Positions 21,985-31,930 of a stretch of 64,000 nt of DNA are shown piece after piece. The notes under the pieces were generated by a model. It saw nothing but the letters and a program-made list of their open reading frames with translations. It did no database searches and had not been told where the DNA came from. Position numbers and translations under genes: made by a program. Numbering within the stretch: position 1 is the stretch's first letter; every line of letters starts with the position of its first letter. The stretch comes from Anastrepha obliqua (Eukaryota; Arthropoda; Insecta; Diptera; Tephritidae): assembly GCF_027943255.1 (NCBI RefSeq), contig NC_072893.1, forward strand, positions 27,550,001 to 27,614,000, given 5' to 3'.

Positions 21985-22290
21985 AACATAAAAGCAGAAT
22001 TTAGAATTGAAGAAGCTAGAAGGTATAAGATTTAAATGTTTTTCAGTCGAAATTGCTGTTATTCTGGAACTTCTAAGTTGACTGTCAAGCTGAGAAATTA
22101 GGCCCTCAGCCACATCTGGAGTTAACTGGAATAATTTTTGGAATTCCCTTGCAGCCAAATGAAAAGAGTTGCCCACAACTCAGAGCGAACGAGAATTTAC
22201 TGTTCGAGGGCTCACTGACTCCTCTCCACGCGGGAGCCAAACAAATAATATCCTCTTGGCTAGGTAATTTCACGGTTTTAATTAAAATCA
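21985..22290 (-). mobile_element. Possible PIF/Harbinger (HARBI1-like) N-terminal fragment
   Basis: The - strand reads NSFHLAAREFQKLFQLTPDV and AEGLISQLDSQLRSSRITAI, followed by STEKH. This resembles the start of HARBI1-like nucleases of insects (a helical segment ending in a conserved AIST stretch). No catalytic part, TIR or target duplication was found. The call is from memory of the family pattern and is weak. Confidence 0.35.
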
Positions 22291-22892
22291 CTAATTCTTG
22301 TTTTCTCGTTTAATTTAACCACAACAAAATTGTTGTCGTTTAGTTTGCGATAATCGACATGTTAACCAAAAAAGCTGATTTTGCTTATCGATTTTTGTTA
22401 TGCATTGGATTACCGAATCGTTAAAATCGAAAATCGTTAAAATTGCGGTGAAGGAAAGATAGCAATGCGAATATTGTTAAAATGTGTTAGTGAATTCCAC
22501 CACAGAAAGATATTTCAAAGCAATTAAAAAAAAAATTGCATTTTGATACCAGTAAATATTCAAAAAAATTTTCCAAAAACTAAAAGTTAATATAATTTTT
22601 GAATAAAAAAATGTTTACAAATGTTCGGCCAAAGTGGCTGGGCATGCTCGAAGCCGAAACCGAGGTTCGGTCGGTCTCCAATGCAAACAAATGTTTTTGT
22701 ATGCGTCTTTTTCGCATTCGTTCAGAGTTCACTTGAACTTTCATTGTGTAGTAAATTGTTTTTGTGCCACTGAATTCATTTGGAGGTTCAAATATTTTTA
22801 TTTATGGTTCGGTTTAACTCTTAGTGGAAGCACATATACATACATACAGATGTCAGATGGTCATACCTCCCATGAAAATTCGCAGCTCAACG
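22291..22892. other. No recognised feature
   Basis: AT-rich flank to the left of the Transib element. No gene recognised. Confidence 0.45.
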
Positions 22893-22905
22893 CACAGTGG
22901 GGCCG
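22893..22905 (+). repeat. Transib left TIR, 13-bp perfect core
   Basis: CACAGTGGGGCCG, followed less perfectly by further matching bases (AGCGGAA here against AACGGAA in the other end). The CACAGTG heptamer equals the consensus recombination-signal heptamer. Confidence 0.82.
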
Positions 22906-23283
22906 TTTGGGAATTTAGCGGAACTTTTTTAATTTTAAGGTCATAGATTAAGAAATATCAAATCAAATGATTGTTCCTATATGGATTTGAGATGCTGAAT
23001 TCGAAAAAGTTATCCATTTTTTTAGGTATGCGAACCGGGTTTCTAACGAGACCGTTTTTGAACCACACCGAAAATTATATTGGATTTAGGCCAAAGCACA
23101 TACAGAACCGTTACTATTATGATGTTATTGAGACATTTATACGTAAAGTTTTATATGTAGAAAGGACCATTTTATTTACATATGTAAATTGTATAATAAA
23201 CGTAATACACTTTTTCATGTTAAGTTTAAACAAAATAAAAATATGACAATATGTTTCAGTATAAAGAAAATTTATGAAATCTT

Positions 23284-23911
23284 TTAATTTGACAGAAGCT
23301 CTATGACTTCTGGCGGAAGAGACTTCTCTTTCTTATATGGAAGTGAACGTAAATTGTTTATTACTGGATCCGATGGAATTAGTAGCGCGTGCAAAATGTC
23401 TGTATTGGTGTCTATTCTAGACATTTTTCTCGAGTATCCTTCGCGGTATTTTTTGAAATCCTTCAGCTTGCTTCCTGCACATCCTTGGATAATTCACCGA
23501 TGGGCATTGGGAAACTACATATTAATTATATCCGCACCGAGCAACAAAATTTTATGGACCGTTGGTGGCATTTGGAACCACGGATATTTTTCCACATACA
23601 ATTTTGCTGCTTTTGCAAAAACTTTTCTACATTTATTTGTTGTGCGCAAGATCAAGTCTTCAAAACAATAGCAAACCGCTCTATTAGCTCAGGTTCAATT
23701 CCAAGAACTTGTGCTGATATCTTCTGATCTTCGAAAAATGTTCTAGCAGTGTTTCCATCATTAGTAGTTCCGCCTCCTTGCTTTGGAAAATCTACTAGTA
23801 AACCCAACTCTGATCTTAATTTGTTTTGCAGCGACTTCTTTTTTTCTTCAACACTTTTCTTTGCTAATTCGCCTCTAGCTAGCTATATCTTGATATCTAA
23901 TTTATACGAAA
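23284..23911 (-). pseudogene. Transib transposase, C-terminal part
   Basis: On the - strand it opens with SYKLDIKI immediately after the Helitron, then ELAKKSVEEKKKSLQNKL, GGGTTNDGNTARTFFED, LIGRF-like ELIERFAIVLKT, then in shifted frame KYPWFQMPPTVHKILLLGAD. The segment PIGELSKDVQEA (23466-23500) precedes a one-base shift to KDFKKYREGYSRKMSRIDTN and TDILHALLIPSDPVINNLR, ending at a TAA at 23284-23286. The glutamate of QEA (codon 23472-23474) aligns with the catalytic E962 region of RAG1, where an acidic residue is followed by a basic NK-x-F-RR-R helix. At least two frameshifts and a stop make it inactive. Confidence 0.75.
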
Positions 23912-25185
23912 CTAGCAAACCCGGTCCCCTTCGCTGGGCACACTAAAATAGAATAGATATGGTTTAGAACAGAAAATATATGGTTTTCATATTATTTATT
24001 TCTTTATTCTTTATTCAAGCGCTTTGGCATAAACAATATTTTTTGTTTTTCTATTTGTTTTTGAGTAAATATAAAATATAAATTGAAAATCAGGAAAAAA
24101 GAAGATTGTTTTTAAAATTCAAATCAACGCATATGAATAAACAATCGTCTTTTTTCCTGATCATCCATGAATTTTTCGTTTCAATTTATATGTTTTATTA
24201 AGCATTGGAGCTTTTTTAACCATTATCCATTTATATTTTTCAAAAAAAAAAAAACGAAAACAAATTTTTTTTCCACGAACACATAATTTCATTCGAATTT
24301 CACATTAAATTCTCAAATTTCGTAAGAAATTATTCACTGTTCCAAAATCCACTCCAAAAAAATTCACAAACAATTTTTACATGTTGCACTTACGTTGTTT
24401 CCTTATGGCATCCAAATCAGAAAGAAATATTAACACATTGTAACTCACACTGTCAATTTGACAGTTCAGTTCCGCCCCAAGCGTTAAAAAAGTAAGCGAC
24501 ATTATGGCTGCTTCAAAAGAACGCTGTACCCGTTACCACTGCTCCGAATTACAACCAAACTTTACGAAACCCATTTTCAATACCTACTTAACAATGTGTG
24601 TAAGTTTGGTTTAATTCGGTGCAAAGATACGGCGGGTCCACGTTTTGGCATATATTTCGAGACCCTAGTCATCAATAGGTATGAAAATTACCCCGTATTA
24701 AAGCACTTATCAACAGCTTTCATTTGATACCCATATTGTACATACACAACCAAAGGTTACCTGGGTCCACGTTTTGATCTATATCTCGAGACCCCAGTCG
24801 CGGAGGGGCAGGAAAAATACTCTGTCCTAAAGCATTCACCAACAGCTTCAATTTGATATCCATATTGTACAAACACATTCTAGGGTCCACGTTTTGGTCT
24901 CTATCTCGAGACCCTAGTCACGGAGCGGATGGAAATACTCTGAACTAAAGCATTCACCAACAGCTTCCATTTGATACCCATATTGTACATACACATCGGA
25001 AGGTTACCCGGATCCACGTTTTGACCTATATCTCGAGCCCTATTTCCAAAATAAAATATAATCCATGTTACTCGTGGATGATGTAGCTTTCGAATGGTGA
25101 AAGAATTTTTAAAATCGGTCCAGTAGTTTTTGAGCCTATTCATTACAAACAAACAAAGTTTTCCTCTTTATAATATTAGTATAGA
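23912..25185 (-). mobile_element. Non-autonomous Helitron inserted in the Transib transposase
   Basis: On the - strand it begins TCTATACTAATATTATAAAG and ends in GGGACCGGGTTTGCTAG. It is bordered by A on the 5' side (25186) and T on the 3' side (23911), the TC...CTAG ends and A/T target of Helitrons. A short GC-rich hairpin-capable stretch (CAGCGAAGGGGACCGGG) lies just before the CTAG. Removing the 1274 bp joins FEFCIHI to SYKLDIKI in one frame. It contains about four copies of a 120-130-bp internal repeat and no Rep or helicase coding sequence. Confidence 0.85.
24634..25040 (-). repeat. Internal tandem repeats of the Helitron, about 120-130 bp each
   Basis: The phrase GGGTCCACGTTTTG recurs at about 24634, 24763, 24883 and 25009, each followed by CTATATCTCGAGACCC and an interval ending CCATATTGTAC. 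Units differ from each other at several positions, so the array is not recent. Confidence 0.85.
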
Positions 25186-25753
25186 TATGAATGCAAAATT
25201 CGAAAAATCTGATTAGAGCATGTAGAGGAGAAAGGCCTAAACCATAGGAAGTAACATCGTTTTTCTTTTGCAAACAGTGCTCAATTCTTTCTCTTTAAGT
25301 TGTGAGTCCATACGCTCAAACTCCTCAGTGATTTTTTCCAAAGTTTTTTTTTAAATGCAAAGCGTGTCGGGCGACAACATCTCGTAGATGAAGACCTCTG
25401 ATTTTTCCATATTGACACATTATTATGCTCTGTTTGTCTATTAGTTTCTAAAGGTACGATAGAACGCATCAATACATTTGAATCATTATCGTTTGAGGTT
25501 CCCGTAAAAGCTGCTTTATATCGCGAGTGTCCACTGCTTTCATCGCAACCCCATTTCCAGTAGCACAGCAAACTATTTTCGTTCAAAGAGCTAAAAACAT
25601 GAAGTTCTGATTTTGATATGCGATATATCGTGAAATCAAGTAAAGCCTGAAGTTCAATTTCGCAAAGGTTCTCTGCAATCTTTACCGACGAAATAGGGGG
25701 GTAGCACTCTTGTTTTATTTGCTGAATCGATTTATAGGATGGATAATGATTAA
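25186..25753 (-). pseudogene. Transib transposase, central part with first catalytic aspartate
   Basis: Reads NHYPSYKSIQQIKQECYPPI, then CYWKWGCDESSGHSRYKAAF, then MRSIVPLETNRQTEHNN, SIWKNQRSSSTRCCRPTRF and KITEEFERMDSQLKEKE. SPLHALIRFFEFCIHI follows at the Helitron border after a stop and a shift near 25230-25250. The aspartate of GCDESSGH (codon 25542-25544) sits where RAG1 has D600, in a GCD or CDG motif. RCCRPTRF resembles the RAG1 CCKPL segment. I cannot assign the second catalytic aspartate with certainty. It joins the N-terminal part across the TTAA MITE. Confidence 0.75.
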
Positions 25754-26206
25754 GGGGGAACGCCTCTGTGAAAATTAAAAAAAAATCGATTTTTTTTGCA
25801 TTAATTGTTGGTATATTGAAAAGAAAAATGTGGTACAAATTTTAAAGCGAAATTCGCTTTATTCCCAATTCTATGCGCACTTAAGTGAGCGCCCGACGGG
25901 TTTGGTCAAAAAAACGGCTACGATAGCTACTATTGGGTAGGTTAATAAAATTTTGGGTTTTTCGATTTCAGATGATTATTCATTGGTGTATCACTGCCAC
26001 CAGATGACTTCTTTTTTTTTAACTCGTTACGTTTATTTACATAAATTTGTCAATTTTCAATATTTTTTAATAAAAATTTACATCATCATAGTTTAATACA
26101 TACATAATAAATTGCTGTCCGATCCTCGATTAATCATACCTACTTACCAAAAATAATTCCAAAAATCTACTATTTTTTAACCCCCCCCCCCCAATGGCGT
26201 TCCCCC
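25754..26206. mobile_element. TTAA-flanked MITE in the Transib transposase
   Basis: TIRs are GGGGGAACGCC (left) and its complement (right), with TTAA at 25750-25753 and 26207-26210. It is 453 bp with no coding frame. A C12 run lies just inside the right end. It shares the phrase GATTTCAGATGATT with the Kolobok-like piece at 27240-28110, which suggests a common family. Confidence 0.8.
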
Positions 26207-26210
26207 TTAA

Positions 26211-26620
26211 CATTTTTCATTTTGGCACTTTTCCGCAGAATTATTCAATAAATATTTAACTTTCCGCACCTTAACTTTTGGTCCACATTCATGAAATTTC
26301 TTCTAACGTCTGCCTGTTTTATGCAAGTTGGAAACGGCTTGTTCGATTGCTTTTGAAATCCACTTAGCTTGCCATTTGAAAAATCTGGTTTTTGATCAAT
26401 AATTTGCTTGCCAGCTTTTTTGGATATGGTGCACATCGTTTTTGATGCGAGTCTCAAACTTCTTTTTATCCAGATCATTTATATTTGTCATATTCATTTT
26501 TGCGCAACAGTGCGATACTGCTTTTCGAACAGCGTTGGCTCAATTTGATGTTAAAAGTTTATTTTGCTCCATGTACTCAAATATATCGGCACGAGTAAAA
26601 CCCCCATTTCGGCCAGCCAT
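26211..26620 (-). pseudogene. Transib transposase, N-terminal part
   Basis: Starts at an ATG at 26618-26620 with MAGRNGGFTRADIFEYMEQN. It continues through several frameshifts (FEKQYRTVAQK, MTNINDLDKKKFETRIKND, then VHHIQKSWQA) towards the TTAA MITE at 26207. After removal of that MITE the sequence continues AKMKNVNHYPSYKS into the central part, one in-frame stop upstream of the junction. The mariner insertion begins 66 bp upstream of this ATG, in the leader. Confidence 0.65.
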
Positions 26621-27239
26621 CTTTGAAAATAAGCAATAAGAGCAGCTGCAACTATGCGCAGCATTTTTTTCACGAATATAATGTATCCGGTCAGTCCATA
26701 AGTTCGTGCGTTTTTTAAAGGTGGTTTTAAAATTAATCAAAAAGATGTTTAAAATATTTATTAATAAATCATTATTATACAATGTCTTCCCAAAGTTCCC
26801 AAATTCCCTGCTCAAAAAAATGTTTGTGCTTGGAGCCAAAATACGCTTCGATATCCCTTTTTATAGCTTCTTTTGAGGAGTAGTTCTTGTTACTCAAGAA
26901 TCGATTTTTTTTGCATGTTATTGTAGTAAAACATTTCAAAAATACCGTGTTAAAATTTTAAGTCAATCCGAGCAAAACTTTTTAAGTTATAGAGCATAAA
27001 GCCGAGCCGCCTCGAACATCTGCCGAGACGCAGCAGTTGCGCGCGTAGTTCGTTACAAACGTATACCTTCGTGCGGACTCAGGTATCCTTTTGTATCTGT
27101 CTATTGCTCCAAAAATATTTCTAGTACATTCTTTTGTATTCAATAACAGCTGCTGATGCTTCAAACTATGTATAATACCTATATAACAACTGTAAATCTC
27201 AAAGGGAGCAGAGAGAAGCATCAGTTTGTCGTGCGACGC

Positions 27240-28110
27240 TGACTTGAACGGTTGCGACGCTGTTACTTTTCTTTAGTATTGTAGATTTTTGTAAATAGTT
27301 TTATTAATGAAGGCACAGGTGCTTTGCTGCAGTTTATGTATGACATGGGGATTAGCATTGGGCCAAGCGCTCACGAATATGCGAGAAGAGTGGAACAAAC
27401 TCGCATCGAAAGATCTGACCAAAAATGCCACCAACAGACTAAGGAGGGCAGGATAGCAGGATATTGGAAACATACTCTATGGTGCTGGAATCGACGACTC
27501 CGTGTAAGTAGAGAGAAAAAAGTATTTTCTTGACGTTTTCATAACTTAAAACTTTAAACGCGGTTTTCTCGAACCTTTTTTTTTTAAAGTGCGTAGTCAT
27601 TGGCATTTGAAAACTACTCAACCGATCCTTTTGAAATTTTGCACACATATTTTACATGCAAAAAACCTCCCCCCAACGTTTTTTTTTTCGCCATTTTTTT
27701 TTATATTAAGGTGGTTTTACACCTACAAAATGGCGGCATTTTCTCGTCAAAAATCACTTTTTACTTCAAACGACTACCAAATGGCTGAAAATGAAAATAA
27801 ATCGTCGAAATAAACGTTGGGGGGAAGTTTAACTTATACTTTAACTAAATTATTCGATTTTTTTGATTTCAGATGATTCTACACTGAGATATGCTGACTA
27901 CTGCAAAATGTATTTTTGAAAAGACGTCTACGTAAATGTGCTCTCATTCGCTCATTTTGCAATATTTTTACATGAAAATTTTATCAAATATTCTTGAAAT
28001 GTTGCTTTATAATATGCAACAACTTTTAATAAACTGGCTTGAACCGTTTCGCTACAATAAATTCATGAAAAAAGTGTTTTTTTTTTTAGCGTTTATCCCT
28101 TACCCCCCCC
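27240..28110 (+). mobile_element. 3' part of a TTAA element, Kolobok-like or Mutator-like coding remnant
   Basis: The + strand reads NEGTGALLQFMYDMGISIGP, SAHEYARRVEQTRIERSDQK and ends LYGAGIDDSV at a stop near 27503. This is a C-terminus I know from uncharacterised transposon proteins of arthropods and cnidarians. About 600 bp of noncoding sequence follow, ending in a C8 run directly before TTAA at 28111-28114. On the opposite side no matching terminus was found between 26940 and 27240, so the 5' part is lost or rearranged. Assignment to Kolobok is inferred from the TTAA. Confidence 0.5.
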
Positions 28111-28335
28111 TTAAGTGCCTCATTCAGGTTTGATAGCTGATGGGAATAATAACCAGCAGTTATCGTCTGATTTGTTCCCAGAAGTTTATAATAAACAATA
28201 CCGGCCATACCCCACCAAATAGACAGGAGAATCGTCTTGGGGTGAAGGCCATCTCTAGGGGTCGGTTCTGGTGTTTCAGCTTTATCTAACCATTGGAGTT
28301 TGCGAACAGGATTATTGTGAAGGACCCATTTTTTA

Positions 28336-28794
28336 TCACCAGCAAACGACACGGTTCAAAAACCTTTCATTTTCAAGCCGTTGCAGCAGCTGAGAACACA
28401 CATTCACTCTCTGTTGAAGGTTGGCGACGGAAAGTCTATGCGGAACCCATTTTTCCAGCTTTAAAACCTTTCCCAATTGAACCAGGTGCCTGTGAACTGT
28501 TCCATGCGAAGAATTTAACCTCTGAGCTATCACATCGACTGTCAAATTTGACTCAGCTTCCAGGAGTTCGAGCAAGGCGTTGGAGTTAAAGACTTCAGGA
28601 CGACCAGCGCGCGGGTTATCCTCCACGTCGCAGTTACCACTTCGGAATTTTGAAAACCTCTTTTGCGCAGTCCTTATACTCACGGTACCCTCTCCGTGAA
28701 CAGTGTTTATTTCTGCAGCAGCTGTTATTGCATTTTTACCACTTTTATAAAAAAAGTACAAAATATGCCTCTTATACGCGTTCGAAGATTCCAT
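28336..28794 (-). pseudogene. mariner transposase N-terminal half (element C)
   Basis: About 153 codons from the ATG at 28794 with both N-terminal DNA-binding helices and the linker WVPHRLSVANLQQRVNVCSQ. The frame ends one base short of the expected catalytic GDEKW, which appears as GDKKW in the next frame at 28325-28335. Confidence 0.8.
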
Positions 28795-29122
28795 TTTATT
28801 TTTTAACAACACGTGCTTCTATCCGCGATTAAAATCACTTGTTAAGTGCACAATATAGCAAAGAAAATATAAATAGCTCCGTTATATTCCGCGAATAATT
28901 TTCTGTATGAAAAAAATCGTACAAAAGTGAAATTATGGGTAAAATACGCACGAACTAATGTAAAAGCAGAAATAGCAATCTTAAGCAGTTGTCACGCCTA
29001 AACAAAAGTAGTTATTGAGAAAACCTATCTAATTCATTTTTAGTCCATAAATTTTGTATCGCCTGATATAAATTTCGATACAAAAAATCACGCTTTTTTT
29101 TAATTCCGTTACGCTGCTCTAG

Positions 29123-29135
29123 CGGCCCCACTGTG
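29123..29135 (-). repeat. Transib right TIR, 13-bp perfect core
   Basis: The reverse complement reads CACAGTGGGGCCG and continues CTAGAGCAGCGTAACGGAAT. The next five + strand bases outside are CACCG. Confidence 0.82.
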
Positions 29136-30592
29136 CACCGTAGGTATTTAAATATGTATACTATTTAAAATATCAAAAATGAAGCACTCCTGGGAACATA
29201 AATTTTGATATAAGCGATAAGTCATATAGAGATTCTCAAAATGTCGAACTTGGAACTTGAAATGCAAGAGCTTAAGCTCTTTTATACATACGTACATACA
29301 TACATACATACTATATACCTTTTACATGTCTCCTAGCTTTCCTGCTTAATTCCAATATAAATTGTCACTTGCGCCACATTGTTTTTTGAACTGTTTCTTC
29401 TCAAAGTCATTAACTGAAAAGTACATAATTTGATATCTCTTATTTTTAATAGCCATACTTGGCAAGTATATTTCACATTTCTTTGAATAAATACCATTAT
29501 AAAGATAACAGTGCCTTATTACCTTTCTCAAAGTACATCGCATGGAAAAATCTGAACAGATGACATTTGTATCTATTTATTTGGGATTTATTCTGATAAA
29601 TTTAAACAAATTGAGAAGTAAAGAAATTTAAGAAAAAATTAAAAAAAAATAAGGAAGCAAATTAAAAGTAAATGTTAGTATTTGAGTAAACTCAATAGGT
29701 GGGATACTGGGTTTGAGTTTCTGAAGACTTATAGTTTACTGGTTTCATTGTAATTGTCCTCTACGGCCAAAGTACATATTATATATTGGGCAATAGAGGA
29801 TGATATGTGGCATCGTAATTTTTTATGCCTGCAGTGTGGATGGGAAATGAATGGTCTCTAAGTCCCTTTTTAGCCGGAGATATTGAACAGGCGTGTTACC
29901 TAATTTTTAATATAAAATATTGTGCTTACTTCAACAAAGGCATTTCTGGTTGAAAACTGTATAAAAGACAATTTATCTGACAACGACTTCAATTTAAATA
30001 ATAAACGCCGACTAAAGATTGGGAGTCGCCCAGGTGCTATTAATAATGCCGCTAAGCTTTTAATGGTTTGAATTATTAAAAAAAAAGTAAATGAGTATGT
30101 ACTTGTATACTTAGAAGAGTGTAAGTTAGAGCAGAAAGCCTGACGGGCACAGTTTGGCACAGATATGGCTAAATGCATGTGTGTACCAAGTTTCGTGGAA
30201 CTTTTTGTTGAATGGCGCAATTTTGTAGATTTACTTATTATCAAGATAGAGTGTGTATTTTAAAGATTTTCTTTTAAGTACCATTATATGGCGGTGGGCG
30301 TGGCTACTGCCTGACTTTGTTCATTTTCAATACCAACCTGCCTTCAATGAAGAACATTTCACTATACAAAGTGAAGTCCAAACTAAACAAGACTGGCGTC
30401 ATAAAAATGTTTTTGTACCGATGGCACAAACATTCTGACACTTAAAACACATTTTAAGACGCCATCTTTTCAGTGAGTTATTGCGTTTGAAGTTACATCC
30501 CTAGCTGACTTGCAGTGAAAGCTTGGTGGCTTTCGGTTCACTGGAAGCGAAGTTATTGTGTCTAAAGCGTCAGTATATTTGTGTCATCGGTA
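29136..30592. other. No recognised gene; short TACA microsatellite
   Basis: AT-rich. A (TACA)n run lies at about 29287-29311. The stretch at 30150-30360 with ACCAAGTTTCGTGG and TTCAATACCAACC has a weak echo at 34300-34460. Confidence 0.45.
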
Positions 30593-31930
30593 CAAAAATG
30601 AGTTTCGAACAAAGAGCTAATATCAAATTTTGTTTTAAAATCGGTAAAACGTTTACCGAAACATTTAAATGGATGAAAAAAGTTCGTGGCGATGATTTTC
30701 TATCTCATGCCAGAGTTCATGAGTGGTTTATACGTTTCAGAGACGGTTGTGAGGACATAAATTACAATGAACATACGGACCGCCCAAAATCAGTAATCAG
30801 TAATCGAAAACTCCATCGAGAGTGTTCGTAAATTTATCAAAAATGAACCGAAATCATCGTTGAAATTCATTGAATCGGACTTAAATATTTCCAAAACATC
30901 GATTTATCGCAATTGAACTGATCATTTGGGTCTACGAAAGGTCTGTGCATGTTTCATTCCACACAAGTCAACTGAGGACCACAAATTGCTCAAAATTCAA
31001 CATTCTAAAGACCCCATTAAAGATGCGAGAAAAGACGAAAAATTCCTTCACAACATTGTAACTGGTGTTTCCAACATGAACCTGGAACTAAACGTCAAAA
31101 TGCCGAATGGAAGGCCCCAGACGAGCCACCACCCAAAAAATCGCGTTTATATATATAATTGGCGCGTACACTTTTGTTAGGTGTTTGGCCGAGCTCCTCC
31201 TCCTATTTGTGGTGTGCGTCTTGATGTTGTTCCACAAATGGAGGGACCTGCAGTTTCAAGCCGACTCCGAACGGCAGATATTTTTATGAGGAGCTTTTTC
31301 ATGGCAGAAATACACTCGGAGGTTTGCCATTGCCTGCCGAGGGGCGACCGCTATTAGAAAAATGTTTTTATTAATTTTGATTTCACCGAGATTCGAACCA
31401 ACGACCTCACTGTGAATTCCGAATGGTAATCACGCACCAACCCATTCGGCTACGGCGGCCGCGTTTGGAGATGCCAAAAATCAATTGTTTTTACGATTTC
31501 AAGGGAATTGTCCACAAAGAGTTCGTGCCAATGGGCCAAACCGTCAATGCAATTTTCTATCCTAGAGTTTTGAAGCGTTTGTTCCATCGCATTCGCCGAA
31601 TTCGCCCTGAATACCGCGAAGGAGGAAGCTGGCGCTTTTGGCATGATAATGCACAATCTCATCGATTCACTCTTGTGACTGATTTTTTGATTAGAAATCG
31701 CATTTTAACCATCAATCACTTATCGTATTTGTCTAATATGGCTGCCTGTGACTTCTACCTATTCGGGAAATTGCATTTGGCCATGAAAGGAAAAAGTTTT
31801 GCGTCCGTAGAGTGCATCCAAAAGGATTGGACCGACATCCTGTAGGACATTTCGGTGAATGACCTGAAACACTCTTTCGAAAAGCATTTAGATCGTCCAA
31901 AACAATGTATTGAGGCCAGAGGGGACTAGG
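30593..31930 (+). mobile_element. mariner-family element D, split by a SINE
   Basis: Transposase starts at 30598 (MSFEQRANIKFCFKIGKTFT) with HEWFIRFRDGCEDIN, shifts near 30800, continues FIKNEPKSSLKFIESDLNIS and DHLGLRKVCACFIPHKSTED. At about 31060 it reads IVTG followed directly by FQHEPGTKRQNAEWK in another frame, so the DETW box with the first catalytic aspartate appears deleted. A SINE interrupts at 31149-31459. Beyond it comes DFKGIVHKEFVPMGQTVN, FWHDNAQSHRFTLVTDF and NMAACDFYLFGKLH, with the second and third aspartates 34 residues apart. Ends were not resolved. GTCCAAAATACCTTGTA near 31969-31985 may be the right TIR. Confidence 0.82.
31149..31459 (-). mobile_element. tRNA-derived SINE, copy S1, with 7-bp target duplication
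   Basis: The - strand starts GGCCGCCGTAGCCGAATGGG, with A-box-like GTAGCCGAATGGGTTGGTGC and B-box GGTTCGAATCTC (31388-31399 on the other strand). It ends in CGCCAATTATATATATAA. The 7 bases CGCGTTT occur on both sides (31142-31148 and 31460-31466), a target duplication inside mariner D. Frames across it are not coding. Confidence 0.9.

Larger units (their letters stand above)
26686..28960 (-). mobile_element. mariner-family element C in the Transib leader, itself interrupted
   Basis: Ends contain CATAAGTTCGTGCG (left) and CATTAGTTCGTGCG (right, inverted), bordered by TA at 26684-26685 and 28961-28962. The - strand transposase starts at 28794 (MESSNAYKRHILYFFYKSGK), includes AQKRFSKFRSGNCDVEDNPR and WVPHRLSVANLQQ, shifts frame near 28345, then reads AGDKKWVLHNNPVRKLQWLD and QTITAGYYSHQLSNLNEAL. 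There a TTAA insertion cuts it at 28111. The C-terminus (NKNYSSKEAIKRDIEAYFGS) is at 26830-26925. About 80 residues including the second and third catalytic aspartates were not found. Confidence 0.8.
22893..29135 (-). mobile_element. Transib-family DNA transposon (RAG1-related), degenerate and multiply interrupted
   Basis: Inverted ends share CACAGTGGGGCCG (22893-22905 and 29123-29135). They begin with CACAGTG, the heptamer used by V(D)J recombination signals and the CACWRTG-type start of Transib TIRs. The 5 bases outside are CAACG on the left and CACCG on the right, a one-mismatch candidate 5-bp target duplication of the GC-rich kind this family makes. The - strand codes for a RAG1-core-like transposase in three pieces (26620 to 23284). 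Inside lie a Helitron (23912-25185), a TTAA MITE (25754-26206) and a mariner (26686-28960). Subtracting these leaves about 2.2 kb of Transib sequence. No RAG2-like gene is present. Confidence 0.8.

Noticed and set aside
22971..23246. 91-codon frame in the Transib 3' region
   Set aside because: Lies on the strand opposite the transposase, within its 3' untranslated part, with no family resemblance.
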